NCBI RefSeq assembly: GCF_024748695.1
Contig: NZ_CP087176.1
Location: 4,891,501 to 4,955,500, forward strand
Length of the DNA: 64,000 nt
Direction of reading: 5' to 3'
Source of the DNA: Pseudomonas sp. B21-040
GTDB taxonomy: Bacteria; Pseudomonadota; Gammaproteobacteria; Pseudomonadales; Pseudomonadaceae
Part shown: one piece after another, positions 52,227-62,797 of the stretch
How positions within the stretch are numbered: position 1 is the stretch's first letter
How the letters are laid out: each line of letters starts with the position of its first letter
The notes under the pieces: model-generated
The model's input: only the letters and a program-made list of their open reading frames with translations
Told to the model about the DNA's origin: nothing
The model's database searches: none
Translations under genes and position numbers: made by a program

Positions 52227-53175
52227 TCAATCGCTCCACGGTCTTGGCCCACATTTCATCCACTGGCGCCTGCAACTTCAGCTCGCCACCATCGGGCAGC
52301 GGCACGGTCAGCATGTAGGCGTGCAGGAACAGGCGCTTGCCGCCCAAATCACGGATCTCTTTGCTGAAATCGTCATCGCCGTACTTGGTGTCGCCGGCAA
52401 TGCAATGCCCGGCGTGCAAGGTATGGACGCGGATCTGGTGAGTCCGGCCGGTAATCGGCTTGGCTTCGATCAGGGTGGCAAAGTCGCCGAAGCGGCGCAG
52501 GACCTTGAACACGGTCACCGACTCCTTCCCCTCCTCCTCGTCGACCTCGACCATGCGCTCGCCGGAGCGCAGATTGCTCTTGCCCAGCGACGCACGAACC
52601 TGCTTGATCGAGGCCGCCCAGTTACCGCGGACCAGCGCCATGTAGCGCTTGTCGACGCCATCGCCGCGCAATGCCGTGTGCAAATGGCGCAGCATGCTGC
52701 GCTTCTTGGCGATCATCAGCAGGCCGGAGGTGTCACGGTCGAGACGGTGGACCAGCTCCAGCTCCTTGCAATCGGGACGCAACTGACGAAAGGCTTCGAT
52801 CACTCCATAAGTCAGGCCGCTGCCGCCATGAACCGCAATGCCGCAAGGCTTGTTGATCACGATCAGCGCCTTGTCTTCGAAGACAATCGAGGCTTCGAGG
52901 CGCTGCAGCAGGCCTTGGGCCAGCGGCACCGGCTCGTCGCGCTCAGGCACGCGAACCGGCGGCACGCGCACGATATCGCCCGCCTGCAGCTTGTATTCGG
53001 GCTTGATCCGCCCCTTGTTCACACGCACTTCGCCTTTACGCAAAATGCGGTAAATCAAGGTCTTGGGCACGCCTTTGAGCCGAGCGAGAAGGAAGTTGTC
53101 AATACGTTGGCCGGCATATTCCGGCGAGACCTCCAGCAGCTGTACCGCTGGGGTCGGAGGGGTTGTAGTCGTCAT
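52213..53175 (-). CDS. rluC: 23S rRNA pseudouridine synthase RluC
   Basis: RluC (320 residues) has an N-terminal S4 RNA-binding domain (about residues 15-80, [31 protein letters not shown]) and an RluA-type catalytic domain with the Asp in [24 protein letters not shown] and DTKYGDDDF are typical C-terminal motifs. RluC makes pseudouridine at three positions of 23S rRNA in E. coli. It is divergent from rne, as in most Pseudomonas. Confidence 0.93.
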   Translation of the reverse strand: MTTTTPPTPAVQLLEVSPEYAGQRIDNFLLARLKGVPKTLIYRILRKGEVRVNKGRIKPEYKLQAGDIVRVPPVRVPERDEPVPLAQGLLQRLEASIVFEDKALIVINKPCGIAVHGGSGLTYGVIEAFRQLRPDCKELELVHRLDRDTSGLLMIAKKRSMLRHLHTALRGDGVDKRYMALVRGNWAASIKQVRASLGKSNLRSGERMVEVDEEEGKESVTVFKVLRRFGDFATLIEAKPITGRTHQIRVHTLHAGHCIAGDTKYGDDDFSKEIRDLGGKRLFLHAYMLTVPLPDGGELKLQAPVDEMWAKTVERLSAPL

Positions 53176-53875
53176 GGCGCGGATGATAACAATTTTTTAT
53201 GGAATTGAAGCACTTAATCATTGCTGCTATAGTCGCGAACGCCGCCAAAAGCGGCCTGGACAGCGGACCAACGGTCAAAAACCGGCCCTGACCAACGCAA
53301 TTCACCAGGACGTGAGGCCGTCCTACGGGGCTTTCGCTACGTAACGGTGGAGTTTGCAGCTGTAACGAGCGCAGGTGACATGAGGCCTGAATCAAGCCGC
53401 AAAGCAGAGTTTTCACTCGCCTTGCGAGCCAATATTCACGGCCAGTTCACAAAGTGCAGTCAGCGACGAACGACCCCGAGCGAACGCTTCGGAAACAACG
53501 CCTAAATTAGCCATGATGCGTGACCTCCCCCTTCGGAGCTCACGGTAAATGCCAACCCGCTGCGGATTCTGCGCGCGGCAGCACCCGAATTATCAGGGAT
53601 ACGTGTAGGGTGGAGATGCACAACCGCTGGACTGTGTAGCAATAGGCTTTATCAAGACGCTTCATCTCGTCCACAGCCGCTGGTTGATTCCTCCTCCTGA
53701 CTGAGTGCTTAAGTAGCCACAGCAAGCAGGACGCGTACGTCGCGACACCGACCCAATTGGTCGGGGTTCGCTAGACACTGGAGTGGCCAACCACTCCTGA
53801 CGCACCTGACACCGACCGTGAGAAGTCGTGTGTGCCGAACGCCGTTTCCGGCAGCCCGGAAACCGACGGTACTAC
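53176..53875 (+). other. Long rne leader region
   Basis: These 700 bases between rluC and rne hold no convincing gene. From the promoter at 53205-53233 the untranslated leader is about 635 bases. It contains small hairpins, for example GCCGC-caaaa-GCGGC at 53242-53255. In E. coli the rne 5' leader mediates autoregulation by RNase E; a similar role here is inferred. Confidence 0.65.
53205..53233 (+). promoter_or_regulatory. Sigma-70 promoter of rne
   Basis: TTGAAG, 17 bases, then TATAGT forms a strong promoter; transcription should start near 53240. No closer promoter to rne was recognised. Confidence 0.75.
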
Positions 53876-56800
53876 ATGAAAAGAATGCTGATTAACGCAA
53901 CTCAACCCGAAGAGTTGCGTGTTGCACTGGTAGATGGCCAACGCCTCTACGACCTGGACATCGAATCCGGTGCACGCGAGCAGAAGAAGGCCAACATCTA
54001 TAAAGGCCGGATTACTCGCATCGAACCAAGCCTTGAGGCTGCCTTTGTCGATTTCGGCTCCGAGCGCCACGGCTTCCTGCCCCTCAAAGAAATCTCCCGC
54101 GAATACTTCAAGAAAGCCCCCGAAGGCCGCGTCAATATCAAGGACGTCCTGAGCGAAGGCCAGGAAGTCATCGTTCAGGTCGAAAAAGAAGAACGTGGCA
54201 ACAAGGGCGCCGCCCTGACCACCTTCATCAGCCTGGCCGGTCGTTACCTCGTTCTGATGCCGAACAACCCGCGTGCCGGCGGTATCTCCCGTCGCATTGA
54301 AGGTGAAGAGCGCAACGAATTGCGTGAAGCCCTGAACGGCCTGGTTGCCCCGGCCGACATGGGCCTGATCGTTCGCACTGCCGGCCTTGGCCGCAGCAGC
54401 GAAGAAATGCAGTGGGACCTCGATTACCTGCTGCAACTCTGGACCGCCATCAAAGAAGCCTCGCTGGATCGCTCCGCGCCGTTCCTGATTTACCAGGAAA
54501 GCAACGTGATCATCCGCGCCATCCGCGATTACCTGCGCCAGGATATCGGCGAAGTGCTGATCGACAGCGTTGAAGCCCAGGACGAAGCCCTGACCTTCAT
54601 CCGCCAGGTGATGCCGCAGTACGCCAGCAAGATCAAGCTGTACGAAGACAGCGTTCCGCTGTTCAACCGTTTCCAGATCGAAAGCCAGATCGAGACCGCT
54701 TTCCAGCGCGTCGTTGAACTGCCTTCCGGCGGTTCCATCGTTATCGATCCGACCGAAGCCCTGGTGTCCATCGACATCAACTCGGCGCGCGCCACCAAAG
54801 GCAGCGACATCGAAGAAACCGCACTGCAGACCAACCTTGAAGCCGCCGAAGAAATCGCCCGTCAGTTGCGCCTGCGCGACATCGGCGGCCTGATCGTCAT
54901 CGACTTCATCGACATGACCCCTGCCAAGAACCAGCGCGCCGTGGAAGAGAAAGTCCGCGAATGCCTGGAAGCCGACCGTGCTCGCGTGCAAGTCGGTCGC
55001 ATCTCGCGCTTCGGCCTGCTGGAAATGTCCCGTCAACGCCTGCGTCCATCGCTGGGCGAAAGCAGCGGCATCGTTTGCCCGCGTTGCAACGGCACCGGCA
55101 TCATCCGTGACGTTGAATCGCTGTCGCTGGCCATTCTTCGCCTGATCGAAGAAGAAGCCCTGAAAGACCGCACCGCCGAAGTTCGCGCACAAGTGCCGAT
55201 CCCGGTTGCAGCGTTCCTGCTCAACGAAAAACGCAACTCGATCACCAAGATCGAACTGCGCACCCGTGCCCGCATCGTCATTCTACCGAACGATCACCTC
55301 GAAACGCCGCACTTCGAAGTTCAGCGTCTGCGCGATGACAGCCCGGAAGCCGGCATCAATCAGTCCAGCTACGAAATCGCTGCTGCCGCTGCCGAAGTCG
55401 AAGAAGTCCAGCCAGCCGCTGCGACCCGCACCCTGGTTCGCCAGGAAGCGGCAGTCAAGACCGCTCCGGCCCGCGCCAACGCTCCGGTTCCGACCGAAGT
55501 CGTTGCCGCTCCAGTAGCCGCACCGGCTGCCGTGCCAGAACCAAGCCTGTTCAAAGGCCTGGTGAAGTCACTGGTCAGCCTGTTCGCGACCAAGGAAGAG
55601 CCTGTTGCTCCGGTTGTGGTTGAAAAACCAGCGACCACCGAGCGCCCGGCCCGTAACGAAGAACGTCGCAACGGTCGTCAGCAGAGCCGCAACCGTAATG
55701 GTCGCCGCGACGAAGAGCGCAAGCCTCGTGAGGAACGTGCACCGCGTGAAGAACGCGCACCACGTGAGCCACGCGAAGTCCGTGAAGAAACCCCGGCCGT
55801 AGCTCGTGAAGAACGTGCTCCACGCGAAGAACGCGCACCACGCGCCCCTCGCGAAGAACGTGCACCGCGCGCTCCACGCGAAGACCGCAAGCCACGTGGC
55901 GATCGTGAAGAACGCCCGGTTCGTGAACTGCGCGAGCCTCTGGATGCTGCTCCGGCCGCTGCGGCTACCGCTGAAGAGCGTCCGGCTCGTCAGCCACGTG
56001 AAGAACGCGCACCACGCCCACCGCGTGAAGAACGTCAGCCACGTGCAGAACAAGCTGCTGCCGCCGTTGCTGAAGAAGAGCTGACCTCCAACGAAGAGCA
56101 ACTGCAGGAAGACGGTCAGGAAGGCGCCGAAGGCGATCGTCCACGCCGCCGCTCCCGTGGCCAGCGTCGTCGCAGCAACCGTCGCGAGCGTCAACGCGAT
56201 GCCAACGGCAACGTGATCGAAGGTTCGGAAGAATCCGAAGGTAACGAAGCGGGCGAAAGCAACGAAGCACCAACCACTGCCGATCTGGCCGCCGGCCTGG
56301 CTGTTACCGCAGCCGTTGCCAGCACCGTGATCAGCGCACCGGCTGAAGCACAAGCTCACGAGCAAGCTGAACGCGCCAGTGCATCTGTTCAGGAAACGGC
56401 TCCGGTTGAAGCGCCAGTGGTTGAAGCAACGACTCCGGTCGAAGCGACTGCCGCTCCGGAAATCGAAGTGGCTCCGGTTCGTGAAGCGTTCGTTCGTGAA
56501 GAAGCCCAATCTGTAGTTGAAGCGACTGTCGTCGCCGAGCCAGTGGTTGCTGCCGAGCCTGCTGCCGAAACCGTCACTGAAACCGTGACCGAAGCTGTTC
56601 GCGAAGTTCGTGAAGAACAAACCGCGTTCAACTGGGTTGCCGAGCCGGTTGCTGTTGAAGCGCCAGCACCGGTGGCTGAAGCTGAAGTAGCTGAAGCGAT
56701 GGTTTCCGAGCCCGTAGTCGTGGCTGCCGAACCTGCTCCAGTGGTTGAAGCACCGGCTCCGGTTGTTGCCGAAGTGGCTGAACCTGCTGTTGAAGTGGCC

Positions 56801-57085
56801 CCAGTCAGCGCCCTGACGCCAAGCGGCCGTGCACCGAACGACCCGCGTGAAGTGCGTCGTCGCAAGCGTGAAGAAGAGCGTCTGCAGAGGGAAGCCGAAC
56901 TGGCTGCCACTGCTGCTCCGGTTGAAGCGCCTGTCGCTGCAGAGCCAGCGCCGGTTGTTGCTGAAGTGGTCGAAGCGGCACCTGCCGAATCGGTCATCGA
57001 GGAAGCACCTCGCTCCGTTCAGGAAGCAGTAGAGCAACACGAACAAGCCCAGGAAAAAGAGCACGAGCCTAAACCACTCGTCTAA
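53876..57085 (+). CDS. rne: Ribonuclease E
   Basis: RNase E (1069 residues) is the main endoribonuclease of mRNA decay and rRNA/tRNA processing and the degradosome scaffold. The N-terminal half holds the S1 domain (about residues 36-120, [21 protein letters not shown]), the catalytic Asp region in [15 protein letters not shown] and IDFIDM, and the zinc link at Cys401 and Cys404 in CPRCNGTG. From about residue 515 the scaffold is low complexity: Arg/Glu/Pro repeats ([10 protein letters not shown]), then an acidic Ala/Val/Glu region, and an NDPR motif at residues 988-991. The ATG at 53876 is the family start. Confidence 0.96.
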   Translation: MKRMLINATQPEELRVALVDGQRLYDLDIESGAREQKKANIYKGRITRIEPSLEAAFVDFGSERHGFLPLKEISREYFKKAPEGRVNIKDVLSEGQEVIVQVEKEERGNKGAALTTFISLAGRYLVLMPNNPRAGGISRRIEGEERNELREALNGLVAPADMGLIVRTAGLGRSSEEMQWDLDYLLQLWTAIKEASLDRSAPFLIYQESNVIIRAIRDYLRQDIGEVLIDSVEAQDEALTFIRQVMPQYASKIKLYEDSVPLFNRFQIESQIETAFQRVVELPSGGSIVIDPTEALVSIDINSARATKGSDIEETALQTNLEAAEEIARQLRLRDIGGLIVIDFIDMTPAKNQRAVEEKVRECLEADRARVQVGRISRFGLLEMSRQRLRPSLGESSGIVCPRCNGTGIIRDVESLSLAILRLIEEEALKDRTAEVRAQVPIPVAAFLLNEKRNSITKIELRTRARIVILPNDHLETPHFEVQRLRDDSPEAGINQSSYEIAAAAAEVEEVQPAAATRTLVRQEAAVKTAPARANAPVPTEVVAAPVAAPAAVPEPSLFKGLVKSLVSLFATKEEPVAPVVVEKPATTERPARNEERRNGRQQSRNRNGRRDEERKPREERAPREERAPREPREVREETPAVAREERAPREERAPRAPREERAPRAPREDRKPRGDREERPVRELREPLDAAPAAAATAEERPARQPREERAPRPPREERQPRAEQAAAAVAEEELTSNEEQLQEDGQEGAEGDRPRRRSRGQRRRSNRRERQRDANGNVIEGSEESEGNEAGESNEAPTTADLAAGLAVTAAVASTVISAPAEAQAHEQAERASASVQETAPVEAPVVEATTPVEATAAPEIEVAPVREAFVREEAQSVVEATVVAEPVVAAEPAAETVTETVTEAVREVREEQTAFNWVAEPVAVEAPAPVAEAEVAEAMVSEPVVVAAEPAPVVEAPAPVVAEVAEPAVEVAPVSALTPSGRAPNDPREVRRRKREEERLQREAELAATAAPVEAPVAAEPAPVVAEVVEAAPAESVIEEAPRSVQEAVEQHEQAQEKEHEPKPLV

Positions 57086-57099
57086 CATCCTCGGTTATT

Positions 57100-57137
57100 A
57101 AAAAGCCCCGCCTGGTGATCCAGGTGGGGCTTTTTTA
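57100..57137. terminator. Terminator of rne (bidirectional)
   Basis: AAAAAGCCCCGCCTGG-tgat-CCAGGTGGGGCTTTTTT is a strong stem 14 bases after the rne stop codon, with A and T tracts on both flanks, so it can also stop the convergent mocA transcript. Confidence 0.9.
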
Positions 57138-57165
57138 TGTCTGTTGTCTCGTTCCCACAGGCGAT

Positions 57166-57762
57166 CTATCCCGGCTTGTAGATCAGCGCTTCAGGCACAT
57201 CCACATCCCACAATACCCCTGGATCATCCACTGCCACTTCGATCACCCTGCCCTGCGCAAACAACGGCTTGGCCCCACGATCTCCCGACAGCGCCATCAA
57301 CGCCGAGCAAAAGATGCGACCAAATCCCACCGGATGCCCAAACTCACCCTCCAGCACCGGCACGCTGATCGCATCGTCAGTCACGCCCGCCAGCACTGCT
57401 TCAATCGTGGACGGCAGGATAAACGGCATATCCCCCAACACCATCAGCCAGCCACTGAACTGCGCACACGCCGCCACGCCGGCTGCGATGCTGTCACCCA
57501 TGCCCGTCGCTTCGATCAGTACAATCTCGCAGCCATACGCCTGAGCCATGCGAATCACTTGCGGACGATCCGCAGTCGTCACCAACACGCGCTTATCCAG
57601 CGAAGCCGGCAGGTTCACCAACACCTGCTCAATCACCGAGCGAACAGCACCGTCGCGCCCCGTGCAATCGGCCAACAGCTTGTCCTTCTCAGCCCCCGCC
57701 ACCTGACGAAAACGACTGCCCTGCCCCGCCGCCAGCACAATCACGCCGATGGGTTCATTCAT
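57166..57762 (-). CDS. MobA-like nucleotidyltransferase (MocA-type)
   Basis: This 198-residue NTP transferase has the nucleotide-binding motif VIVLAAGQGSRF, GDMPFILPSTIE for metal binding and GHPVGFGRIF near the C-terminal half. This form matches MocA, which attaches CMP to molybdopterin to give the cytosine dinucleotide cofactor of aldehyde/isoquinoline oxidoreductases. Its position in the same operon as such an oxidoreductase supports the assignment. It overlaps xdhC by four bases. Confidence 0.85.
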   Translation of the reverse strand: MNEPIGVIVLAAGQGSRFRQVAGAEKDKLLADCTGRDGAVRSVIEQVLVNLPASLDKRVLVTTADRPQVIRMAQAYGCEIVLIEATGMGDSIAAGVAACAQFSGWLMVLGDMPFILPSTIEAVLAGVTDDAISVPVLEGEFGHPVGFGRIFCSALMALSGDRGAKPLFAQGRVIEVAVDDPGVLWDVDVPEALIYKPG

Positions 57763-58742
57763 AAAGCCTCCCGCAACGGCTTTTTCTGCTTCAGTTCAAC
57801 GCCGTTCTTGATCGCGACAATTTCCGCCATCAATGACAAGGCGATTTCTGCCGGACTGTGGCTGCCAATGTGCAACCCGATCGGCCCGTGCAGGCGCTCG
57901 ATGGATTGCGCCGACAAGCCCAACTGAGCGAGGTTCTCCCTGCGCTTCAGGCTGTTGACCCGCGAGCCCAGTGCGCCGACATAAAAGGCCTTGGAGTCGA
58001 GGGCCGTGAGCAGTGCCATGTCATCCAGACGCGGGTCGTGAGTCAGGGCAACGATGGCCGTGCGCTCGTCGGTCTGGATGTTCAGCACCGCTTCGTCCGG
58101 CATGCCCGGTACGAAGCGTCCGTGCTGTTCTTCCCAACCGTAGACGAATTCGGTGCGTGGATCGCAGATCAACACTTCGAAATCCAGCAGCCGCGCCATT
58201 TCGGCGACGTAACGGGACAATTGCCCCGCACCGATCAGCAACAGGCGCCAACGCGGGCCATAAATAGCGCGCAGCGTATGGCCATCAAAACTCAGCACAT
58301 CGGCCTTGTCCGCCGCCTGCAAAGCCACTTCGCCGGTTGCGATATCCAGCGAACGTGCGACGATTTCATGGGCTTCGCAGCGCGCCAGCAACTCAGCGAC
58401 CCAGGCCGGGTCGCCGACCCGCTCTTCGGTCAGGCGCAACGTACCGCCGCACGGCAAACCAAACCGCGCGGCCTCCTCGCGAGTGACACCGTAAGTGATC
58501 AACTGAACGGGCGGCCCGTCGGCCGGGATACGCCCGTCGTGCAGACGGGCAATCAGATCATCCTCGACACAACCGCCCGACACCGAGCCAATCACCACCC
58601 CATCTTCACGCAACGCCAACATGGCACCCGGTGCCCGAGGCGCGGTGCCCCAGGTCTGGACCACGCTGTACAGCACCACTCGCTGACCGGCGCGGCGCCA
58701 TTCAAGCACGCTGCGCAGGACGTTCAGATCGACGCTATCCAT
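57759..58742 (-). CDS. XdhC/CoxI family molybdoenzyme maturation protein
   Basis: This 327-residue protein has the N-terminal XdhC/CoxI region (VLEWRRAGQRVVLYSVVQTWGTAPRAPGAML, SGGCVEDDLIARL) and a C-terminal Rossmann-type XdhC_C domain (LLLIGAGQLSRYVAEMARLL, VGALGSRVNSLKRRENL). Such proteins bind and sulfurate the molybdenum cofactor before insertion. The ATG at 58742 overlaps the large-subunit stop by one base; a longer frame to 59036 runs inside the large-subunit gene and was rejected. Confidence 0.9.
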   Translation of the reverse strand: MDSVDLNVLRSVLEWRRAGQRVVLYSVVQTWGTAPRAPGAMLALREDGVVIGSVSGGCVEDDLIARLHDGRIPADGPPVQLITYGVTREEAARFGLPCGGTLRLTEERVGDPAWVAELLARCEAHEIVARSLDIATGEVALQAADKADVLSFDGHTLRAIYGPRWRLLLIGAGQLSRYVAEMARLLDFEVLICDPRTEFVYGWEEQHGRFVPGMPDEAVLNIQTDERTAIVALTHDPRLDDMALLTALDSKAFYVGALGSRVNSLKRRENLAQLGLSAQSIERLHGPIGLHIGSHSPAEIALSLMAEIVAIKNGVELKQKKPLREAL

Positions 58743-61069
58743 CAGGTGGTAGCCTTCTGCCAACCTTGCAGTTGATAGCGAACCGGCAGGTTGCGGATGC
58801 GCTTGCCGGTGGCGGCAAAGATTGCATTGCACAGTGCCGGCGCAATCGGCGGCACACCTGGTTCCCCGACACCGCCCAACGGCACAACCCCTGGCGGCGT
58901 GACCAAATGAACGGCAACTTCCTTGGGCGCCAGGGACATGCGCGCCACTTCGTACATGTGGAAGTTGTCCTGCTGGACCTTGCCGTCCTTGAAGCTGATT
59001 TCTCCCAGCACCGCGTTGCCCAGGCCCATGACGCAAGCGCCCTCGAACTGCGAGCGGATACGCTCAGGGTTGATTTGCGGCCCGCAATCCACGGCGATGT
59101 CGGCCTTGTGCACAATCAGCGTGCCGTCGTCTTTGACTTCGACCTCGATCGCGGCAGCCACATAAGTGACAAAGCTGTAATGCACGGCCAGGCCCAGGCC
59201 TCGGCCCTTGGGCATTTCACGGCCCCAACCGGCGGCTTTGGCTGCGGTTTCCAGCACTGTGCGCAGGCGCGCGGTGTCGATTGGATAACGCTCGGGGGAT
59301 TCGCCGTAGTTCCACCCGTCACTCAACGTTCTTGGATCGATCTGACGGTCAGGGCCGATCAGCTTGATCTGGTACTTGAGCGGATCCTGCCCGGCCTTGT
59401 GCGCCAGCTCATCGACAAAACTTTGAATCGCAAAGCCGTGCGGGATATTCGATACCGAGCGATACCAGCCGACGCGGGTATGAACCGTGGCTTCCGGGTT
59501 TTCCAGGCGCACGTTGGGAATCGCGTAGGCCATGTTGGTGAACCCCATGCCCAGCTCGAACGCCGCCTCGTGGTTCATGCCTGGTGCAAACAGCGCGGTG
59601 ATGCTCGGGGCCACGGTGCGGTGCAGCCAGGCGGATGGCAGGCCGTCCTTGTTCAGACTGGCTTTGAGGTACTCGACCGACACAGTGTGGTAATAGGAAC
59701 AGTGGATGTCGTCTTCACGGGTCCATTGCACCCGCACAGCCTTGCCGGGAAACTCTTTAGCGAGGATGGCGGCTTCAATGATGAAGTCAGGTTTGGATTT
59801 GCGACCAAAACCGCCACCCAGCAAGGTCACGTTGAACGTCACGTTATCGAAGGGAATGCCCAGGCGTTCGCCGATCCTGGTGCGGGTCACCTGCGGCGCC
59901 TGACTCGGCCCCCAGGCTTGGCAGACACCGTCCTTGAAGCGGGCAATGGCGACCATCGGCTCCATGGGTGCCTGAGCCAGATGCGGCAAGTAGTAAGACG
60001 CGTCGAAAGTACTGTCGGCACTGCTCAAAGCCTCTTCGATGTTGCCGGTATTGCGTACCACTTTGCCGGGCTTGAGGGACGCCGCTTCCAGTTCCTTGCG
60101 ATAGGCAATGGAGTCATAACTGGCGTTCGGACCGTCGTCCCACTCGATCTTCAGCGCATCACGCCCTTTGATCGCGGCCCATGTGTTGCTGGCCACCACG
60201 GCCACACCGCCCAAGGGTTGAAACTCGGACGGCAGCGGGCGGCCTTCGATCTGCAGGACTTTGATCACGCCCGGAACTTGCAGCGCGGCGCTGGAATCAA
60301 CGGATTTGACCTTGCCGCCGTACACCGCCGGACGCGCAATGGTGGCGTAGAGCATGCCGTCAAAATGCACGTCGGCACCGTAAATGGCGCGGCCATTGAC
60401 GATGTCGGCGCCATCGATGGCCTTGATTCCTTCCTTGCCGATGTAGCGAAACTCTGACGGCTGCTTGAGCCGCAGACTGTCACGGGCCGGCACGGCCAGC
60501 GCACCCGCCGCTGCGGCCAGGGCGCCATAGCCCAGCTCACGTCCGGTCGGCTGGTGAATCACTTTATGCAATTGCGCTCGGCACTCGGCGACCGGCACTT
60601 TCCACTGCGCGGCAGCGGCTTGTTCCAGCATGGTTCGCGCGGCGGCACCGCAACGGCGCATCGGTTCAAACCAGTGACGCATGCTGCGGGAACCGTCGGT
60701 GTCCTGATTGCCGAAACGTACTTCGTCGCCCGGCGCCTGCTGCACCTTCATCATCGACCAGTCGGCGTCGAGTTCATCGGCCACCACCATCGTCAGGCTG
60801 GTGCGCACGCCCTGGCCCATTTCTGAACGGTTGCAGACCACCGTTACCATCCCATCGGCAGCAATGCTGATGTACACCTTCGGATCATCGACCCAACCGT
60901 GCGGCATGCCCTCGGCGCCAAACTGCTTCGGCTCCTCGGCCAAAGCGTCTTGCCAACCCCAACTCGCAACCAGCACCAATGCGCTGGTGGCGCCCACACC
61001 CTTGAGAAAACCCCGGCGACTCAAATTACTGAGATTACTCAGGGCAAAATCATTCGGTAACTGGCTCAT
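58742..61069 (-). CDS. Tat-exported molybdenum hydroxylase large subunit (IorB-type)
   Basis: This 775-residue xanthine-dehydrogenase-superfamily subunit binds the molybdenum cofactor. A twin-arginine signal ([20 protein letters not shown], about residues 16-36) indicates periplasmic export, characteristic of the isoquinoline 1-oxidoreductase/aldehyde dehydrogenase group. [27 protein letters not shown] and the C-terminal [19 protein letters not shown] (active-site Glu in the GEPG context) are conserved. No FAD subunit is encoded nearby, so electrons probably go to a membrane cytochrome. The substrate (aldehyde or N-heterocycle) is unknown. The start overlaps the small-subunit gene by four bases. 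Confidence 0.9.
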   Translation of the reverse strand: MSQLPNDFALSNLSNLSRRGFLKGVGATSALVLVASWGWQDALAEEPKQFGAEGMPHGWVDDPKVYISIAADGMVTVVCNRSEMGQGVRTSLTMVVADELDADWSMMKVQQAPGDEVRFGNQDTDGSRSMRHWFEPMRRCGAAARTMLEQAAAAQWKVPVAECRAQLHKVIHQPTGRELGYGALAAAAGALAVPARDSLRLKQPSEFRYIGKEGIKAIDGADIVNGRAIYGADVHFDGMLYATIARPAVYGGKVKSVDSSAALQVPGVIKVLQIEGRPLPSEFQPLGGVAVVASNTWAAIKGRDALKIEWDDGPNASYDSIAYRKELEAASLKPGKVVRNTGNIEEALSSADSTFDASYYLPHLAQAPMEPMVAIARFKDGVCQAWGPSQAPQVTRTRIGERLGIPFDNVTFNVTLLGGGFGRKSKPDFIIEAAILAKEFPGKAVRVQWTREDDIHCSYYHTVSVEYLKASLNKDGLPSAWLHRTVAPSITALFAPGMNHEAAFELGMGFTNMAYAIPNVRLENPEATVHTRVGWYRSVSNIPHGFAIQSFVDELAHKAGQDPLKYQIKLIGPDRQIDPRTLSDGWNYGESPERYPIDTARLRTVLETAAKAAGWGREMPKGRGLGLAVHYSFVTYVAAAIEVEVKDDGTLIVHKADIAVDCGPQINPERIRSQFEGACVMGLGNAVLGEISFKDGKVQQDNFHMYEVARMSLAPKEVAVHLVTPPGVVPLGGVGEPGVPPIAPALCNAIFAATGKRIRNLPVRYQLQGWQKATT

Positions 61070-61539
61070 GCCTTGGCCTCCTTCAAGTGTATGGAAGCCT
61101 GACGGATGGCAGTCTTGATGCGGTTGTAAGTGCCGCAGCGGCAAATGTTGCCGACCATTGCCTCTTCGATTTGCGCGTCGGTGGGATCGGGATTGGTCTT
61201 GAGCAGTGCCGTCGCGGACATGATCTGCCCGCCCTGGCAGAAACCGCACTGGGCCACTGCGGTGTCGAGCCAGGCTTGCTGGACAATCTTGCCTATCGGG
61301 TCGTTGTGCAATTCGTCGATGGTCGTGACGTTTTGCCCGAATGCGGAACCGACGGTCGTGATGCAAGCCCGTGCGGGTTGACCGTTGATATGAATCGTAC
61401 AGGCGCCGCACAGGCCCATGCCGCAGCCGAATTTCGTGCCAGGATGGCCGCCCGCAACATCGCGGATAGCCCAGAGCAACGGCATCTCGTCCGCCACATC
61501 CATTTTGTAAGGTTGTCCGTTGAGAATCAGGGTATTCAT
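61066..61539 (-). CDS. Molybdenum hydroxylase [2Fe-2S] small subunit (IorA-type)
   Basis: This 157-residue iron-sulfur subunit carries two [2Fe-2S] clusters. The plant-type cluster uses Cys39, Cys44, Cys47 and Cys59 (GCGMGLCGACTIH, RACI); the second uses Cys98, Cys101, Cys133 and Cys135 (QCGFCQGGQIM, ICRCGTY). It lacks its own signal and should be co-exported with the large subunit. The ATG at 61539 was preferred to a GTG at 61545. It heads the operon of small subunit, large subunit, xdhC, mocA. Confidence 0.92.
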   Translation of the reverse strand: MNTLILNGQPYKMDVADEMPLLWAIRDVAGGHPGTKFGCGMGLCGACTIHINGQPARACITTVGSAFGQNVTTIDELHNDPIGKIVQQAWLDTAVAQCGFCQGGQIMSATALLKTNPDPTDAQIEEAMVGNICRCGTYNRIKTAIRQASIHLKEAKA

Positions 61540-61718
61540 GGGCACGCCCGCATAGTTCTTGAGGTATGGGGTCGAGCAATCTGCCGTTGGGTCTTGGTTC
61601 GTAACACGCAGATCGACTCAAGCTGAGGCTCTCTTGTGCGACGGGAACGTCTGCACCGGGCCTTTAGTGGAGCAAGTGTTTGCATCGTTAGGTGGCTAAG
61701 TTAACCCAGCATTAACAA

Positions 61719-61753
61719 AAAAGCCCTGTACGGTTGAAGGCGTACAGGGCTTT
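61719..61753 (-). terminator. Terminator of the kdsB-ptpA-murB unit
   Basis: On the minus strand AAAGCCCTGTACG-ccttcaac-CGTACAGGGCTTTTTT forms a perfect stem with a T-run, about 25 bases after the murB stop codon. Confidence 0.92.
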
Positions 61754-61777
61754 GAGATCAGTCTTGAAAGCGTAGCC

Positions 61778-62797
61778 TCAGTACTGATTGGGCTCCATTT
61801 CCAGGTCGACATGGAAACGTTCCGATATGTCTTTCTGGATACGCTGCGCCAGGCTGAGCAATTGCAGGCCCGTCGCGCTGCCGTAATTGACCAGCACCAA
61901 CGCCTGCAACTTGTGCACGCCAGCGTCGGCATCGCGGAAGCCTTTCCACCCTGCCCGTTCGATCAACCAGCCTGCAGCCAGCTTCATTTGACCGTCCGGT
62001 TGTGCGTAGGCGACCAGGTCCGGGTATTCGCCCTTGAGCTGTGCGACCAGTGCCGCGGGCACCAACGGGTTTTTGAAGAAACTGCCCGCATTGCCCAGCA
62101 AGGCCGGGTCCGGGAGCTTTTCATTGCGGATGCTGCAAATGGCCAGGCTGACATCCGTTGCCGTCGGTTGCTCGATGCCTTGCTCGGTCAGGCGCTGGCG
62201 CACTGGGCCGTATTCCAGATGCAGGTGCGCGGCGCGGTCCAGCGCAAAACGCACCCGCAGGATCAACCAACGCCCCGGCTGCTGTTTGAACAAGCTGTCG
62301 CGATAAGCGAAATTGCATTCTTCGAGAGTGAAATCCCGCAGCTCGCCAGTCTGGCGATCCAGCGCGGTCAGGCCGGAGAACACGTCCTTGATTTCGACCC
62401 CGTACGCGCCAATGTTTTGCATCGGCGCCGCACCGACGGTACCGGGAATCAGGCTGAGGTTTTCCAGGCCCGACAACCCTTGCGCCAGCGTGTGCTGCAC
62501 GAACGGATGCCAAGGCTCGCCGGCCTCGGCTTCGATCACGACTTTGCTGCCGTCATCGCTGAGGATGCGAATCCCGCGCGTGGCCATGCGCAGCACCAGC
62601 GACTGGATATCCGCTGTCAGCAGCAAGTTGCTGCCGCCACCGATGACCAGCAGCGGCACATCATGCGCCGCCGCATACGCCAGGGCTTCGCGCACGTCAG
62701 CATCGCTGTGGGCTTCGGCAAACAGACGAGCCTGAACGTCGACACCGAAGCTGTTGAACGGCTTGAGCGAAACCTGCGATTGAACCTGCAAACTCAT
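61778..62797 (-). CDS. murB: UDP-N-acetylenolpyruvoylglucosamine reductase
   Basis: MurB (339 residues) reduces UDP-GlcNAc-enolpyruvate to UDP-MurNAc with NADPH and FAD. FNSFGVDVQARLF, VIGGGSNLLL and SLIPGTVGAAPMQNIGAYG are FAD-site motifs, and the proton-donor Ser lies in GNAGSFFKNPLV. The length and insert pattern fit type I MurB. It overlaps ptpA by four bases and is the last gene of kdsB-ptpA-murB. Confidence 0.96.
   Translation of the reverse strand: MSLQVQSQVSLKPFNSFGVDVQARLFAEAHSDADVREALAYAAAHDVPLLVIGGGSNLLLTADIQSLVLRMATRGIRILSDDGSKVVIEAEAGEPWHPFVQHTLAQGLSGLENLSLIPGTVGAAPMQNIGAYGVEIKDVFSGLTALDRQTGELRDFTLEECNFAYRDSLFKQQPGRWLILRVRFALDRAAHLHLEYGPVRQRLTEQGIEQPTATDVSLAICSIRNEKLPDPALLGNAGSFFKNPLVPAALVAQLKGEYPDLVAYAQPDGQMKLAAGWLIERAGWKGFRDADAGVHKLQALVLVNYGSATGLQLLSLAQRIQKDISERFHVDLEMEPNQY

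Noticed and set aside
53771..55192. 473-residue minus-strand open frame opposite rne
   Set aside because: It is shadow coding of the conserved RNase E catalytic half and has no motif of its own.
55568..57088. 506-residue minus-strand frame rich in Phe/Arg/Ser
   Set aside because: It is the complement of the repetitive Arg/Glu/Ala scaffold of RNase E, so its composition is forced by the other strand.
57759..59036. Longer 425-residue version of the XdhC protein
   Set aside because: The additional N-terminal part lies entirely within the large-subunit gene and has no XdhC similarity; the ATG at 58742 forms the expected one-base overlap.
58742..61621. 959-residue version of the molybdenum hydroxylase large subunit
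   Set aside because: The extra N-terminal part overlaps the [2Fe-2S] subunit gene in another frame; the Tat signal starts at the ATG at 61069.
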